Assembly (NCBI GenBank): GCA_027019845.1
Contig: JALUWE010000241.1
Location: 1 to 11,999, forward strand
Length of the DNA stretch: 11,999 bases
Direction of reading: 5' to 3'
Source: Anaerolineales bacterium
Lineage (GTDB): Bacteria > Chloroflexota > Anaerolineae > Anaerolineales > JABWBV01
Made by a program: the position numbers and the translations under genes. The notes beneath the pieces are model-generated. The model saw only the letters and a list, made by a program, of their open reading frames with translations. It was not told the DNA's origin and ran no database searches. Below are positions 1 through 4,657 of this stretch, piece after piece; the stretch's first letter is position 1, and every line of letters starts with the position of its first letter.

Positions 1-572
1 GCGCGGCGTTTTTGCTGGGCGCGCAGCAACTCTGCCGGGAGCGCGGCGCGCTGCTGATCATCGACGAGGTGCAGACCGGTTTCGGGCGCACCGGCAGGAT
101 GTTCGCGCTGGAGCATCACGGTTTGCAGCCCGATCTGTGTACGTTGGCGAAGTCGATGGGGGGTGGTGTGCCGTTGGGCGCGGTGCTGATCGGCGAGCGC
201 GTCGGCAAGCTGCCGCCCGGCATTCACGGCTCCACGTTCGGAGGCAACCCGCTGTCCGCGGCCGCGGGGCTGGCCGCGTTGGAGGTGCTGGTCGAAGAGG
301 ACCTGCCCGGACGGGCCGCGGAACTGGGCGCGTACCTGATCGAGCGGCTGAGCGGCCTGGAGTCGCCGCTGGTGCGCGAGGTGCGCGGGATGGGGTTGAT
401 GATCGGGATCGAGATCAGGAAAAAAGTGGCCCCCTATTTGCAGGCGTTGGCCGGGCGCGGGGTGCTGGCTCTTCCCGCGGGGATGACCGTCATCCGCCTG
501 CTGCCGCCGCTGGTGATCACCCGCGAGCAAGTCGATCAGGTGGTGGAGGCGCTGGCAGAGGTGCTGGGGTAG
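1..572 (+). CDS. lysJ: Class III PLP aminotransferase, LysJ/ArgD-like (3' part only)
   Basis: C-terminal part of a fold-type I, PLP-dependent aminotransferase. The reading frame is already open at base 3 and enters from the left, so about half the protein lies outside the window. Visible signatures are IIDEVQTGFGRTG (the Asp pairs with the pyridine nitrogen of PLP), LAKSMGGGVPLGA with the Schiff-base lysine codon at 150-152, and HGSTFGGNPL, the phosphate-binding loop of the partner subunit. Family knowledge: this is the acetylornithine / LysW-gamma-lysine aminotransferase group, which aminates the semialdehyde carried on LysW (or N-acetylglutamate semialdehyde) in the cytoplasm. The lysK-like gene just downstream favours LysJ over plain ArgD, but the enzymes are often bifunctional and no lysW is in view. 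The TAG stop lies only 15 bp from the end of the convergent vapC, with no terminator hairpin between them. Confidence 0.85.
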   Translation, partial: AAFLLGAQQLCRERGALLIIDEVQTGFGRTGRMFALEHHGLQPDLCTLAKSMGGGVPLGAVLIGERVGKLPPGIHGSTFGGNPLSAAAGLAALEVLVEEDLPGRAAELGAYLIERLSGLESPLVREVRGMGLMIGIEIRKKVAPYLQALAGRGVLALPAGMTVIRLLPPLVITREQVDQVVEALAEVLG

Positions 573-587
573 TTTCCCGGTAACTGC

Positions 588-989
588 TCAGGCCAACCAC
601 TCGATGGCAATGATGGCTTCTACTGCGCGGAATTCCGGATCGCCGGTCAACAAGGTGGCGTTTCGTTCGCGGGTGAGTGCCACCGCGAAAGCATCGGCAT
701 ACGAAATCGGATAGCGGGCTTTCAAATGTGCGGCTGCCAGGACGCGCTCGCGCGTCGCTTCTGCAATGCGCAAGGGGCTGGTTTCGAGTAAGGCCAACGC
801 ATGACGGGCTTTTTCACTCCCCTGCCGGCGCTCGACAATGTACAGGAATTCGCCCAGATTGATCCGGCTGAGGTAGACTTCGATCTCTTCTTGCGATGCC
901 CGGCGCAACAATTCGAACACTCGATCCGCCCCGGTTTCATCCTGGAAGTACGCCAACAGAGCGTATGTGTCCAGCACAAAGCGACTCAC
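588..989 (-). CDS. vapC: VapC-type PIN-domain toxin (ribonuclease)
   Basis: PIN-domain protein of 133 residues, the usual VapC length. The acidic active-site quartet that binds Mg2+/Mn2+ appears complete: Asp7 (VLDTYALLAYF), Glu47 (NLGEFLYIVERR), Asp99 (SYADAFAVAL) and Asp117 (LTGDPEF). Family knowledge: VapC toxins are endoribonucleases that cut tRNA or rRNA and are held inactive by VapB. The start is GTG at 987-989, overlapping the vapB stop as GTGA, the translational coupling typical of vapBC. The gene faces leftward, against lysJ and lysK, and is visibly less GC-rich than them, which suggests a later arrival (inference). The target RNA cannot be read from the sequence. Confidence 0.88.
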   Translation of the reverse strand: MSRFVLDTYALLAYFQDETGADRVFELLRRASQEEIEVYLSRINLGEFLYIVERRQGSEKARHALALLETSPLRIAEATRERVLAAAHLKARYPISYADAFAVALTRERNATLLTGDPEFRAVEAIIAIEWLA

Positions 990-1255
990 CGCGAGGCACC
1001 TCCCCTGCGTTCGATCTTTTCTTGCTCATGGGCACGCTCGCGCCGTCGTTCGGCCAGCAATTCTTGGGTCAGCGACCTGTCGCCTTTCAAAAAACCTCGC
1101 ATCGCGGCCAACGGGTCCTCGGGGAGCGGCACTAACGAGACCACACCGCCGTATTCCACGATGGCAACTTTGGTGCCTGGCTGCATTCCGTAGCGATCAC
1201 GAATCTCGCGCGGGATGACAACCCATCCTTTTTGGGAAACAATTGCTGTTTTCAT
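986..1255 (-). CDS. vapB: VapB-type antitoxin, AbrB/SpoVT swapped-hairpin family
   Basis: Antitoxin of 89 residues. The N-terminus MKTAIVSQKGWVVIPREIR is the AbrB/MazE-type looped-hinge DNA-binding motif (normally TIxxKGQVxIPxxIR), followed by the GMQPGTKVAIVEYGG hairpin. The charged, probably disordered C-terminus (ERRRERAHEQEKIERR) is the part expected to wrap VapC and mask its active site. The ATG at 1253-1255 is preferred over an in-frame TTG one codon earlier because it has a GAGGAA ribosome-binding site about 6 nt upstream. It is the first gene of the leftward vapBC operon. Such antitoxins repress their own promoter, and a matching inverted repeat lies directly upstream at 1276-1302. 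Confidence 0.87.
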   Translation of the reverse strand: MKTAIVSQKGWVVIPREIRDRYGMQPGTKVAIVEYGGVVSLVPLPEDPLAAMRGFLKGDRSLTQELLAERRRERAHEQEKIERRGGASR

Positions 1256-1275
1256 CAACGTTCCTCACCAAACCT

Positions 1276-1302
1276 GTTATACATTTTCACGAAAAGTATA
1301 AC
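1276..1302. promoter_or_regulatory. Inverted-repeat operator between vapB and lysK
   Basis: GTTATAC (1276-1282) and GTATAAC (1296-1302) are perfect 7-bp inverted arms around an AT-rich centre with near-symmetric TTTT and AAAA tracts. The right arm contains the leftward vapBC -10 box and also a TATAAC that could be a rightward -10. The left arm falls just downstream of the predicted vapBC start site. Position and symmetry fit a VapB(C) autoregulatory operator. Binding is inferred, not shown. Confidence 0.65.
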
Positions 1303-1323
1303 CTAGTCTTATTTTGTTGTCAA
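1295..1323 (-). promoter_or_regulatory. vapBC promoter (consensus -35/-10)
   Basis: Read on the minus strand, TTGACA (1318-1323) is followed after exactly 17 bp by TATACT (1295-1300). That is a perfect -35 and a 5/6 -10 for the housekeeping sigma factor. The start site would be near 1288, giving a leader of about 33 nt to the vapB ATG. The -35 box ends only 5 bp before the preferred lysK start codon. Confidence 0.8.
1297..1302 (+). promoter_or_regulatory. Possible lysK -10 box inside the vapB operator
   Basis: TATAAC on the plus strand would place a start site near 1309, about 20 nt before the lysK ATG. The matching -35 position (CTGTTA, 1274-1279) is weak, at 3/6. No Shine-Dalgarno sequence precedes lysK, so a very short-leader transcript is plausible. 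With vapBC inserted upstream in the opposite direction, lysK needs a start signal of its own, and this is the best candidate visible. Confidence 0.35.
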
Positions 1324-1328
1324 AAACT

Positions 1329-2384
1329 ATGCCTGAGTCAAAACATACCACCCTGATCGAACTGGTGAAACACTACAGCCCTTCGGGGGAGGAGGCCGGC
1401 GCGGTGGCGTGGCTGGTGGCGCGGATGGAAGCCCTGGGGTATGAGCGCGCCTTCCGGGATGCGGCCGGGAACGCGGTGGGGGTGATCGGGGCGGGGCCGC
1501 GGCAGGTGGTGTTGCTGGGGCACATCGACACCGTGCCGGGGGAGATTGCGGTGCGCGTGGAGGGGGAGAGGCTGTATGGCCGCGGCGCGGTGGACGCCAA
1601 GGGGCCGCTGGCCTGTTTCGTGGACGCGGCCGCGCGGCTGGGCGCGGTCGCGGGCTGGCAGTGGGTGGTGATCGCCGCGGTCGAGGAGGAGCGCAACTCC
1701 GAGGGGGCGCGTTTCGTGCGTGACCAGTACCGCCCGGATTTCCTGATCGTGGGCGAGCCGAGCGGCTGGCAGCGCGTCACGCTGGGTTACAAGGGTTCGC
1801 TGACCGCGCGGGTGGAGGTGCGCCGCGCCGGCGCGCACGCCGCGGGGGGCCAGGCCAGTGCGTGCGACGCGGCCATCCAGGTGTGGGACCGGGTACGCGC
1901 TTTTGCCCGCCAGTTCAACCACGACCGGGAGCGGGTGTTCGATCAGGTGTCCCCCTCGCTGCTGGGGATGGAATCCGGCGGGGATGGGTTCGAGGACTGG
2001 GCGCGGCTGACGATCGGGACGCGGCTGCCGGTCGGGTTGTCGCCCCAGGAATGGTTGGATGCGTTGCAGGGGATGTGTGCCCGCGAGCAGGCGGTCTGCA
2101 CGCCGCTGGGGTTCCCCATTCCGGCGTACCGCGCGGCGAAGAACACACCGCTGGTGCGCGCTTTTTTGAAGGCCATCCGCAAACAGGGGGGCAAGCCGGG
2201 TTTCGTGGTCAAGACTGGCACCGCGGACCTGAACATCCTGGCGCCCGCGTGGGGCTGCCCCGCGCTGGTGTACGGGCCTGGCGATGCCGCGCTGGACCAC
2301 ACACCGGACGAGCACATTTCGCTGCCGGAATACGAGCGGGCTGTTATCGTTCTGGCCGAGGCGTTGCGGCTGCTCACGCGATAG
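1329..2384 (+). CDS. lysK: M20-family di-zinc hydrolase, [LysW]-lysine/ornithine hydrolase-like
   Basis: M20 amidohydrolase of 351 residues with the full metal site: His65 and Asp67 (LLGHIDTVPG), bridging Asp89 (GRGAVDAKGPLA), catalytic Glu119 and zinc ligand Glu120 (AVEEERNSEG), Glu143 (VGEPSG) and His324 (LDHTPDEH). VKTGTADLNILAP matches the LysK/ArgE-like group. Family knowledge: LysK releases lysine (or ornithine) from the carboxy-terminal Glu of the carrier protein LysW, the last step of the AAA lysine route, in the cytoplasm. Succinyl-DAP or acetylornithine deacetylase activity is the alternative, but the lysJ-like neighbour favours LysK. ATG 1329 is chosen over in-frame TTG codons at 1314 and 1317, because those would overlap the vapBC -35 box. 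No ribosome-binding site is visible. The vapBC insertion separates it from lysJ. Confidence 0.85.
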   Translation: MPESKHTTLIELVKHYSPSGEEAGAVAWLVARMEALGYERAFRDAAGNAVGVIGAGPRQVVLLGHIDTVPGEIAVRVEGERLYGRGAVDAKGPLACFVDAAARLGAVAGWQWVVIAAVEEERNSEGARFVRDQYRPDFLIVGEPSGWQRVTLGYKGSLTARVEVRRAGAHAAGGQASACDAAIQVWDRVRAFARQFNHDRERVFDQVSPSLLGMESGGDGFEDWARLTIGTRLPVGLSPQEWLDALQGMCAREQAVCTPLGFPIPAYRAAKNTPLVRAFLKAIRKQGGKPGFVVKTGTADLNILAPAWGCPALVYGPGDAALDHTPDEHISLPEYERAVIVLAEALRLLTR

Positions 2385-2405
2385 TGCCCGGCGGATCGAT
2401 GATCC

Positions 2406-2449
2406 CGTAAGCTTTTCGTAACCTTTTCATAAGCCCTTCGTAATCTCTC
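2406..2449 (+). promoter_or_regulatory. Four tandem 11-bp boxes, PhoB/OmpR-type operator candidate
   Basis: CGTAA occurs at 2406-2410, 2417-2421 and 2439-2443, with CATAA at 2428-2432. The register is exactly 11, 11 and 11 bp, one helical turn apart, each followed by a pyrimidine-rich half such as CTTTT. Direct repeats with 11-bp spacing are the known architecture of PhoB-class (OmpR-family) response-regulator sites. A weak -10 (TACCAT, 2455-2460) begins 11 bp after the last core and there is no -35, as in activator-dependent promoters. The regulator is not encoded in this window, and the assignment rests on periodicity alone. Confidence 0.5.
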
Positions 2450-2479
2450 CAAACTACCATACGGAACATCAATCCAACT

Positions 2480-2501
2480 GCAAACGCGGCCCCGCGTTTG
2501 C
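2480..2501 (+). other. Hairpin in the leader of the spondin lipoprotein gene
   Basis: GCAAACGCGG and CCGCGTTTGC form perfect 10-bp arms around CC (realistically a 9-bp stem with a 4-nt loop). It lies between the predicted start site and the GGAGG ribosome-binding site (2516-2520), leaving that site free. It has no T-tract, so it is not an evident terminator. It may stabilise the mRNA 5' end or be protein-bound. Confidence 0.45.
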
Positions 2502-2526
2502 GCCAACAATCATTTGGAGGTACAAA

Positions 2527-3513
2527 ATGTTCCGTAAACCTGTATTACTCGTGCTCGTTGTGCTCGCTCTGTTCGCGGTGGCGTGCAACCCAGGCCCTCA
2601 GGCCACTACCGCGCCACAACCCGCGGCCACCGAGGCCATGGAGGACAACGACAACATGCAAGAGGGCCAGGACGAGGCGATGAACGACAATGGGGACGAG
2701 ATGATGGAAGACGATGAGATGATGAACGACAACGGGGACGAGATGATGGAAGACGACGAGATGATGGACAACGGGGACGAGATGATGGAAGACGACGAGA
2801 TGATGAACGAGAACGGGGACGGGATGATGGAAGACGAGGCGATGAACGACAATGGGGATGAGATGATGGAAGACGATGAGATGATGGAGGAGGGGATGAT
2901 GGAAACCACCACCTTCGTCATCCGCATCGAAAACGTCGCGCCCGCGGACGGGCTGACGGTTCTGGCTCCGGGCGCATGGGAGCTGAACGATCATCCGCTG
3001 GCCTTCTTCACCCCAGGCGAGCCGGACCGCGGGCAAGGGCTGGAAGCGCTGGCCGAAGACGGCAACCCCACCGTTCTGGTCAGCACCATCGACGGGATGA
3101 TGGCCGGTGACATGGGCAGCTTCGCCATCGGCGTGTTCGATACCCCGGTCGGTGCGGACGCGCCCGGTCCGGCCGGCCCAGGCAGCGCGTATGAGTTCAC
3201 GGTCGAGGCCTATCCCGGCCAATACCTGACCTTCGCCACCATGTTCGTACACTCCAACGACTGGTTCTTCTCCCCCGGCCCCGACGGGATCGCGTTGTTC
3301 GACGCGGACGGCAACCCGATCAGCGGCGATGTGAGCGACCAAATCTTCCTGTGGGACGCGGGCACCGAGGTCGATCAGCCCCCCGGCGAGGGCGCAGACC
3401 AGGCCCCACGCCAGGCCGGACCCAACACCGGGGAGGCCGAGAACGGCGTGGTCGAGATGGTGGTTGAGTTCCAGGACTACGCCATCCGGGTGACGATTAC
3501 CCCGCAGCAGTGA
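2527..3513 (+). CDS. Spondin-domain lipoprotein with Met/acidic repeat linker
   Basis: Predicted lipoprotein of 328 residues. The N-terminus MFRKPVLLVLVVLALFAVAC is a signal peptide with lipidation Cys20. Residues 21-50 are a short linker. Residues 51-119 are five near-copies of a 13-14-residue unit (NDNGDEMMEDDEM type), extremely rich in Met, Asp and Glu. From about residue 127 a single domain follows with the signature APGAWELNDHPLAFFTPGEP, LEALAEDGNPTVL, GVFDTPVG, FATMFVHSNDWFF and APRQAGPNTG, which I recognise as the bacterial spondin_N fold. It should sit outside the membrane. GGAGG lies 6 nt before the ATG. The gene stands alone behind the 11-bp boxes. The repeat could bind metal ions (Met plus acidic side chains) or act as a flexible spacer, but no function is established. 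The domain call is firm and the role is unknown. Confidence 0.85.
   Translation: MFRKPVLLVLVVLALFAVACNPGPQATTAPQPAATEAMEDNDNMQEGQDEAMNDNGDEMMEDDEMMNDNGDEMMEDDEMMDNGDEMMEDDEMMNENGDGMMEDEAMNDNGDEMMEDDEMMEEGMMETTTFVIRIENVAPADGLTVLAPGAWELNDHPLAFFTPGEPDRGQGLEALAEDGNPTVLVSTIDGMMAGDMGSFAIGVFDTPVGADAPGPAGPGSAYEFTVEAYPGQYLTFATMFVHSNDWFFSPGPDGIALFDADGNPISGDVSDQIFLWDAGTEVDQPPGEGADQAPRQAGPNTGEAENGVVEMVVEFQDYAIRVTITPQQ
2677..2883 (+). repeat. Coding tandem repeat, about 42-bp unit, in the lipoprotein gene
   Basis: Five consecutive units of 39-45 bp, coding roughly MNDNGDEMMEDDEM. The third unit lacks one codon, and the fourth is one codon short and diverged (NENGDG, DEA). Copies are nearly identical at the DNA level (GACGAGATGATGGAAGACGA recurs), so the array is recent or kept uniform by slippage. 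All length changes are multiples of three. Confidence 0.9.
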
Positions 3514-3520
3514 GGCGGTG

Positions 3521-3590
3521 TTCAGTATTCAGTGTTCAGTATTCAGTGTTCAGTATTCAGTATTCAGTATTCAGTTTTCGGTTTTCGGTA
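3521..3590. repeat. Heptamer tandem array (TTCAGTA type, 10 units)
   Basis: Ten contiguous 7-bp units without a break: TTCAGTA and TTCAGTG alternate for the first four, then TTCAGTA three times, TTCAGTT, TTCGGTT and TTCGGTA. Only positions 4 and 7 vary, and A changes to G at position 4 toward the right end. It begins 7 bp after the lipoprotein stop codon. Confidence 0.95.
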
Positions 3591-3622
3591 ACAGACAGGA
3601 CTTACGTTGGGAACTGTGAGCA

Positions 3623-3671
3623 CCTGTCATTCTGAGAGAGCGAGGCCTTTCCTGTCACTCTGAGGGAGCGC
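3623..3671. repeat. Two diverged direct copies of a CCTGTCAYTCTGAG element
   Basis: CCTGTCATTCTGAGAGAGCG at 3623 and CCTGTCACTCTGAGGGAGCG at 3651 start 28 bp apart and differ at two of 20 bases. They read like fragments of the dispersed 'TGTCATTCTGAG' intergenic element seen in various bacterial genomes. That association is from memory and unchecked. Confidence 0.7.
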
Positions 3672-3678
3672 AGCAACC

Positions 3679-3706
3679 GTCGGGGCGACCGGCCGGTCGC
3701 CCCGAC
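3679..3706. repeat. 28-nt perfect palindrome
   Basis: Fourteen bases from 3679 (GTCGGGGCGACCGG) are followed directly by their exact reverse complement. As RNA or single-stranded DNA it folds into a very GC-rich 12-bp stem with a 4-nt loop. There is no T-tract after it, so terminator function is uncertain, although it is the first strong hairpin after the lipoprotein gene. It resembles REP-like dispersed palindromes. Confidence 0.85.
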
Positions 3707-3764
3707 CATCAATAACCACGCGGCGAACAACCGTCCCCGTCCCCGGTCGTCCGTCTCCAGCTGT

Positions 3765-3799
3765 AACAGGTACACAGGCAGGCCGCTTGTGTACCTGTT
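3765..3799. repeat. Inverted repeat with 12-bp arms, possible terminator
   Basis: AACAGGTACACA (3765-3776) and TGTGTACCTGTT (3788-3799) pair perfectly around an 11-nt loop and run into TTGTTGTG. Read rightward this resembles a factor-independent terminator with a poor U-tract. Its AACAGGTAnACAGG core is shared with the minisatellite 90 bp downstream, so both may come from one repeat family. Confidence 0.6.
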
Positions 3800-3866
3800 T
3801 TGTTGTGTGGAATCGGAGCTGAATCGCTGAGGGTGCCGGGTGCGCTGAACGCCGCACATCACACGT

Positions 3867-3945
3867 AAACAGGTAGACAGGGTAGACAGGGGAAACAGGT
3901 AGACAGGGTAGACAGGGGAAACAGGTAGACAGGGTAGACGAGGGG
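3867..3945. repeat. 26-bp minisatellite, three units
   Basis: Units at 3867-3892 and 3893-3918 are identical. The third (3919-3945) has one inserted G. Each unit is AAACAG followed by GTAGACAGG twice and GG, so a 9-bp subrepeat is nested inside. It ends in a partial copy (AACAGGGAAACA). There is no spacer between units. Confidence 0.95.
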
Positions 3946-4028
3946 AACAGGGAAACACCCCGCACGGTCGGAACGCTGAAGGTACTGAGGGCACTGAACT
4001 GACAACTGAACACTGAAAAATTACGCAT

Positions 4029-4034
4029 TATAAT
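4029..4034 (+). promoter_or_regulatory. Consensus -10 box (P1) upstream of nrfH
   Basis: A perfect TATAAT. The -35 position at 17-bp spacing (CTGAAC, 4006-4011) is weak and lies inside the right edge of the repeat island. Transcription would start near 4041, in the middle of the 4034-4049 palindrome, so a protein bound there would block P1. Confidence 0.45.
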
Positions 4035-4049
4035 TTGCGCTAGCGCAAA
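4034..4049. promoter_or_regulatory. FNR/CRP-architecture palindrome upstream of nrfHA
   Basis: A perfect 16-bp palindrome whose core TTGCG-CTAG-CGCAA has the 5-4-5 layout of FNR-family sites (classically TTGAT-N4-ATCAA). Its centre (between 4041 and 4042) lies exactly 41.5 bp upstream of the start site (4083) predicted from the TTTAAT box, the class II activator position. It could activate P2 and repress P1 at once. A TetR/MarR-type repressor site is the alternative, because the half-site is not a known FNR consensus. Confidence 0.55.
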
Positions 4050-4070
4050 GACAGATGAGAAATAAATGAG

Positions 4071-4076
4071 TTTAAT
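4071..4076 (+). promoter_or_regulatory. -10 box (P2) of nrfHA, activator-dependent type
   Basis: TTTAAT matches the consensus at 5/6 and has no recognisable -35, as expected where an activator is bound at -41.5. The predicted start is near 4083, giving a leader of about 61 nt to the nrfH ATG with a GAGGTGA ribosome-binding site at 4134-4140. Confidence 0.5.
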
Positions 4077-4143
4077 TGTAACAGAATTCACAATAGGTGT
4101 TGGAGCCGCAAACCGTGTACCCCGAACGTCATCGAGGTGAACC

Positions 4144-4620
4144 ATGAAACTTCCTCTCGCCATCGCTACCCTGGCCATCCTGGTCGTGATCGGGACCGGC
4201 ATGTACGTCTCCGACTTCACCACCTACCTGGGAGACGACCCCACCGCGTGCAACAACTGCCACGTGATGGACGCGGCCTACGAAGGCTGGTTTCACGCGC
4301 CGCACAAGCAATGGGCGACCTGTAACGACTGCCACACCCCCTCCGACCCAATCCCCAAATACCTGACCAAAGCGCGCTCCGGCTTCAGTCACGTTTCCGC
4401 CTTCACGCTGGGAGACATCCCGGACGCCATCCGGGCCAGCGACAACACCAAACAGATCGTGCAGCAGAACTGTATCCGCTGCCACGCCGAAACCGTGAGC
4501 GACCTGGCCATCGGCCAGCCCACGAACACCGAACGCTATTGCACCGAATGCCACCGCGACGTGGCGCATGGTGAACGCGGGGTGTCCATCCTGCCATACA
4601 AAGACACCACCGGGCGATAG
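4144..4620 (+). CDS. nrfH: Tetraheme quinol dehydrogenase NrfH (NapC/NirT family)
   Basis: Membrane-anchored tetraheme cytochrome c of 158 residues. One N-terminal transmembrane helix (about 4-22) precedes four CXXCH motifs: CNNCH (36-40), CNDCH (60-64), CIRCH (110-114) and CTECH (133-137). Met42 in CNNCHVM matches the unusual heme-1 Met ligand of characterised NrfH. Family knowledge: NrfH oxidises menaquinol on the outer face of the membrane and passes electrons to NrfA. The ATG at 4144 has GAGGTGA just upstream. It is followed after 37 bp by nrfA, so the order nrfH-nrfA matches the NrfHA complex of epsilon/deltaproteobacteria and Chloroflexota. It is slightly shorter than Wolinella NrfH, with nothing essential missing. 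Heme-attachment genes are not in the window. Confidence 0.93.
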   Translation: MKLPLAIATLAILVVIGTGMYVSDFTTYLGDDPTACNNCHVMDAAYEGWFHAPHKQWATCNDCHTPSDPIPKYLTKARSGFSHVSAFTLGDIPDAIRASDNTKQIVQQNCIRCHAETVSDLAIGQPTNTERYCTECHRDVAHGERGVSILPYKDTTGR

Positions 4621-4657
4621 CACATCACCCATTTCATCCATCGAGGAGACACCGCCT

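Larger units (their letters stand above)
3514..4017. other. Gene-free composite repeat island
   Basis: There is no credible gene here; open frames are short, low-complexity and lack ribosome-binding sites. In order it holds a heptamer array (3521-3590), two related direct repeats (3623-3671), a 28-nt perfect palindrome (3679-3706), a hairpin (3765-3799), a minisatellite (3867-3945) and degenerate relics of the heptamer. Two diverged 26-bp direct copies (3825-3850 and 3974-3999, 20/26 identical) flank the minisatellite. AACTGAACACTGAA at 4004-4017 is the reverse complement of the TTCAGTGTTCAGT heptamers at the left edge, so the island has approximate inverted ends. It separates the spondin lipoprotein gene from the nrfHA promoter region. 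Confidence 0.75.

Noticed and set aside
1338..2315. Long antisense reading frame opposite lysK (similar ones lie opposite nrfA, the propeller gene and the lipoprotein gene)
   Set aside because: These are typical shadows in GC-rich DNA: Arg/Pro/Ala/His-rich translations without domains, opposite genes with intact catalytic motifs.
2392..2404. GGATC-GAT-GATCC as a lysK terminator
   Set aside because: Only 5-bp arms, a 3-nt loop and no T-tract.
2545..3342. Leftward 265-codon frame opposite the spondin lipoprotein
   Set aside because: Its His/Val repeats (VFHHLVPVV) are just the complement of the Met/acidic repeat. It has no signal, domain or ribosome-binding site.
3867..3945. CRISPR array
   Set aside because: The 26-bp units are directly contiguous with no unique spacers, have internal 9-bp subrepeats, and no cas genes are nearby.
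3602..4223. Leftward open frames across the repeat island
   Set aside because: The translation is only the repeats read through (LPCLPVSPVYPVY type), with no ribosome-binding site or domain.
4568..4657. Upstream ATG giving NrfA 30 extra N-terminal residues
   Set aside because: It lies inside nrfH, lacks a ribosome-binding site, and would bury the membrane segment behind a polar, Cys-containing leader. The ATG at 4658 has GAGGAG upstream.
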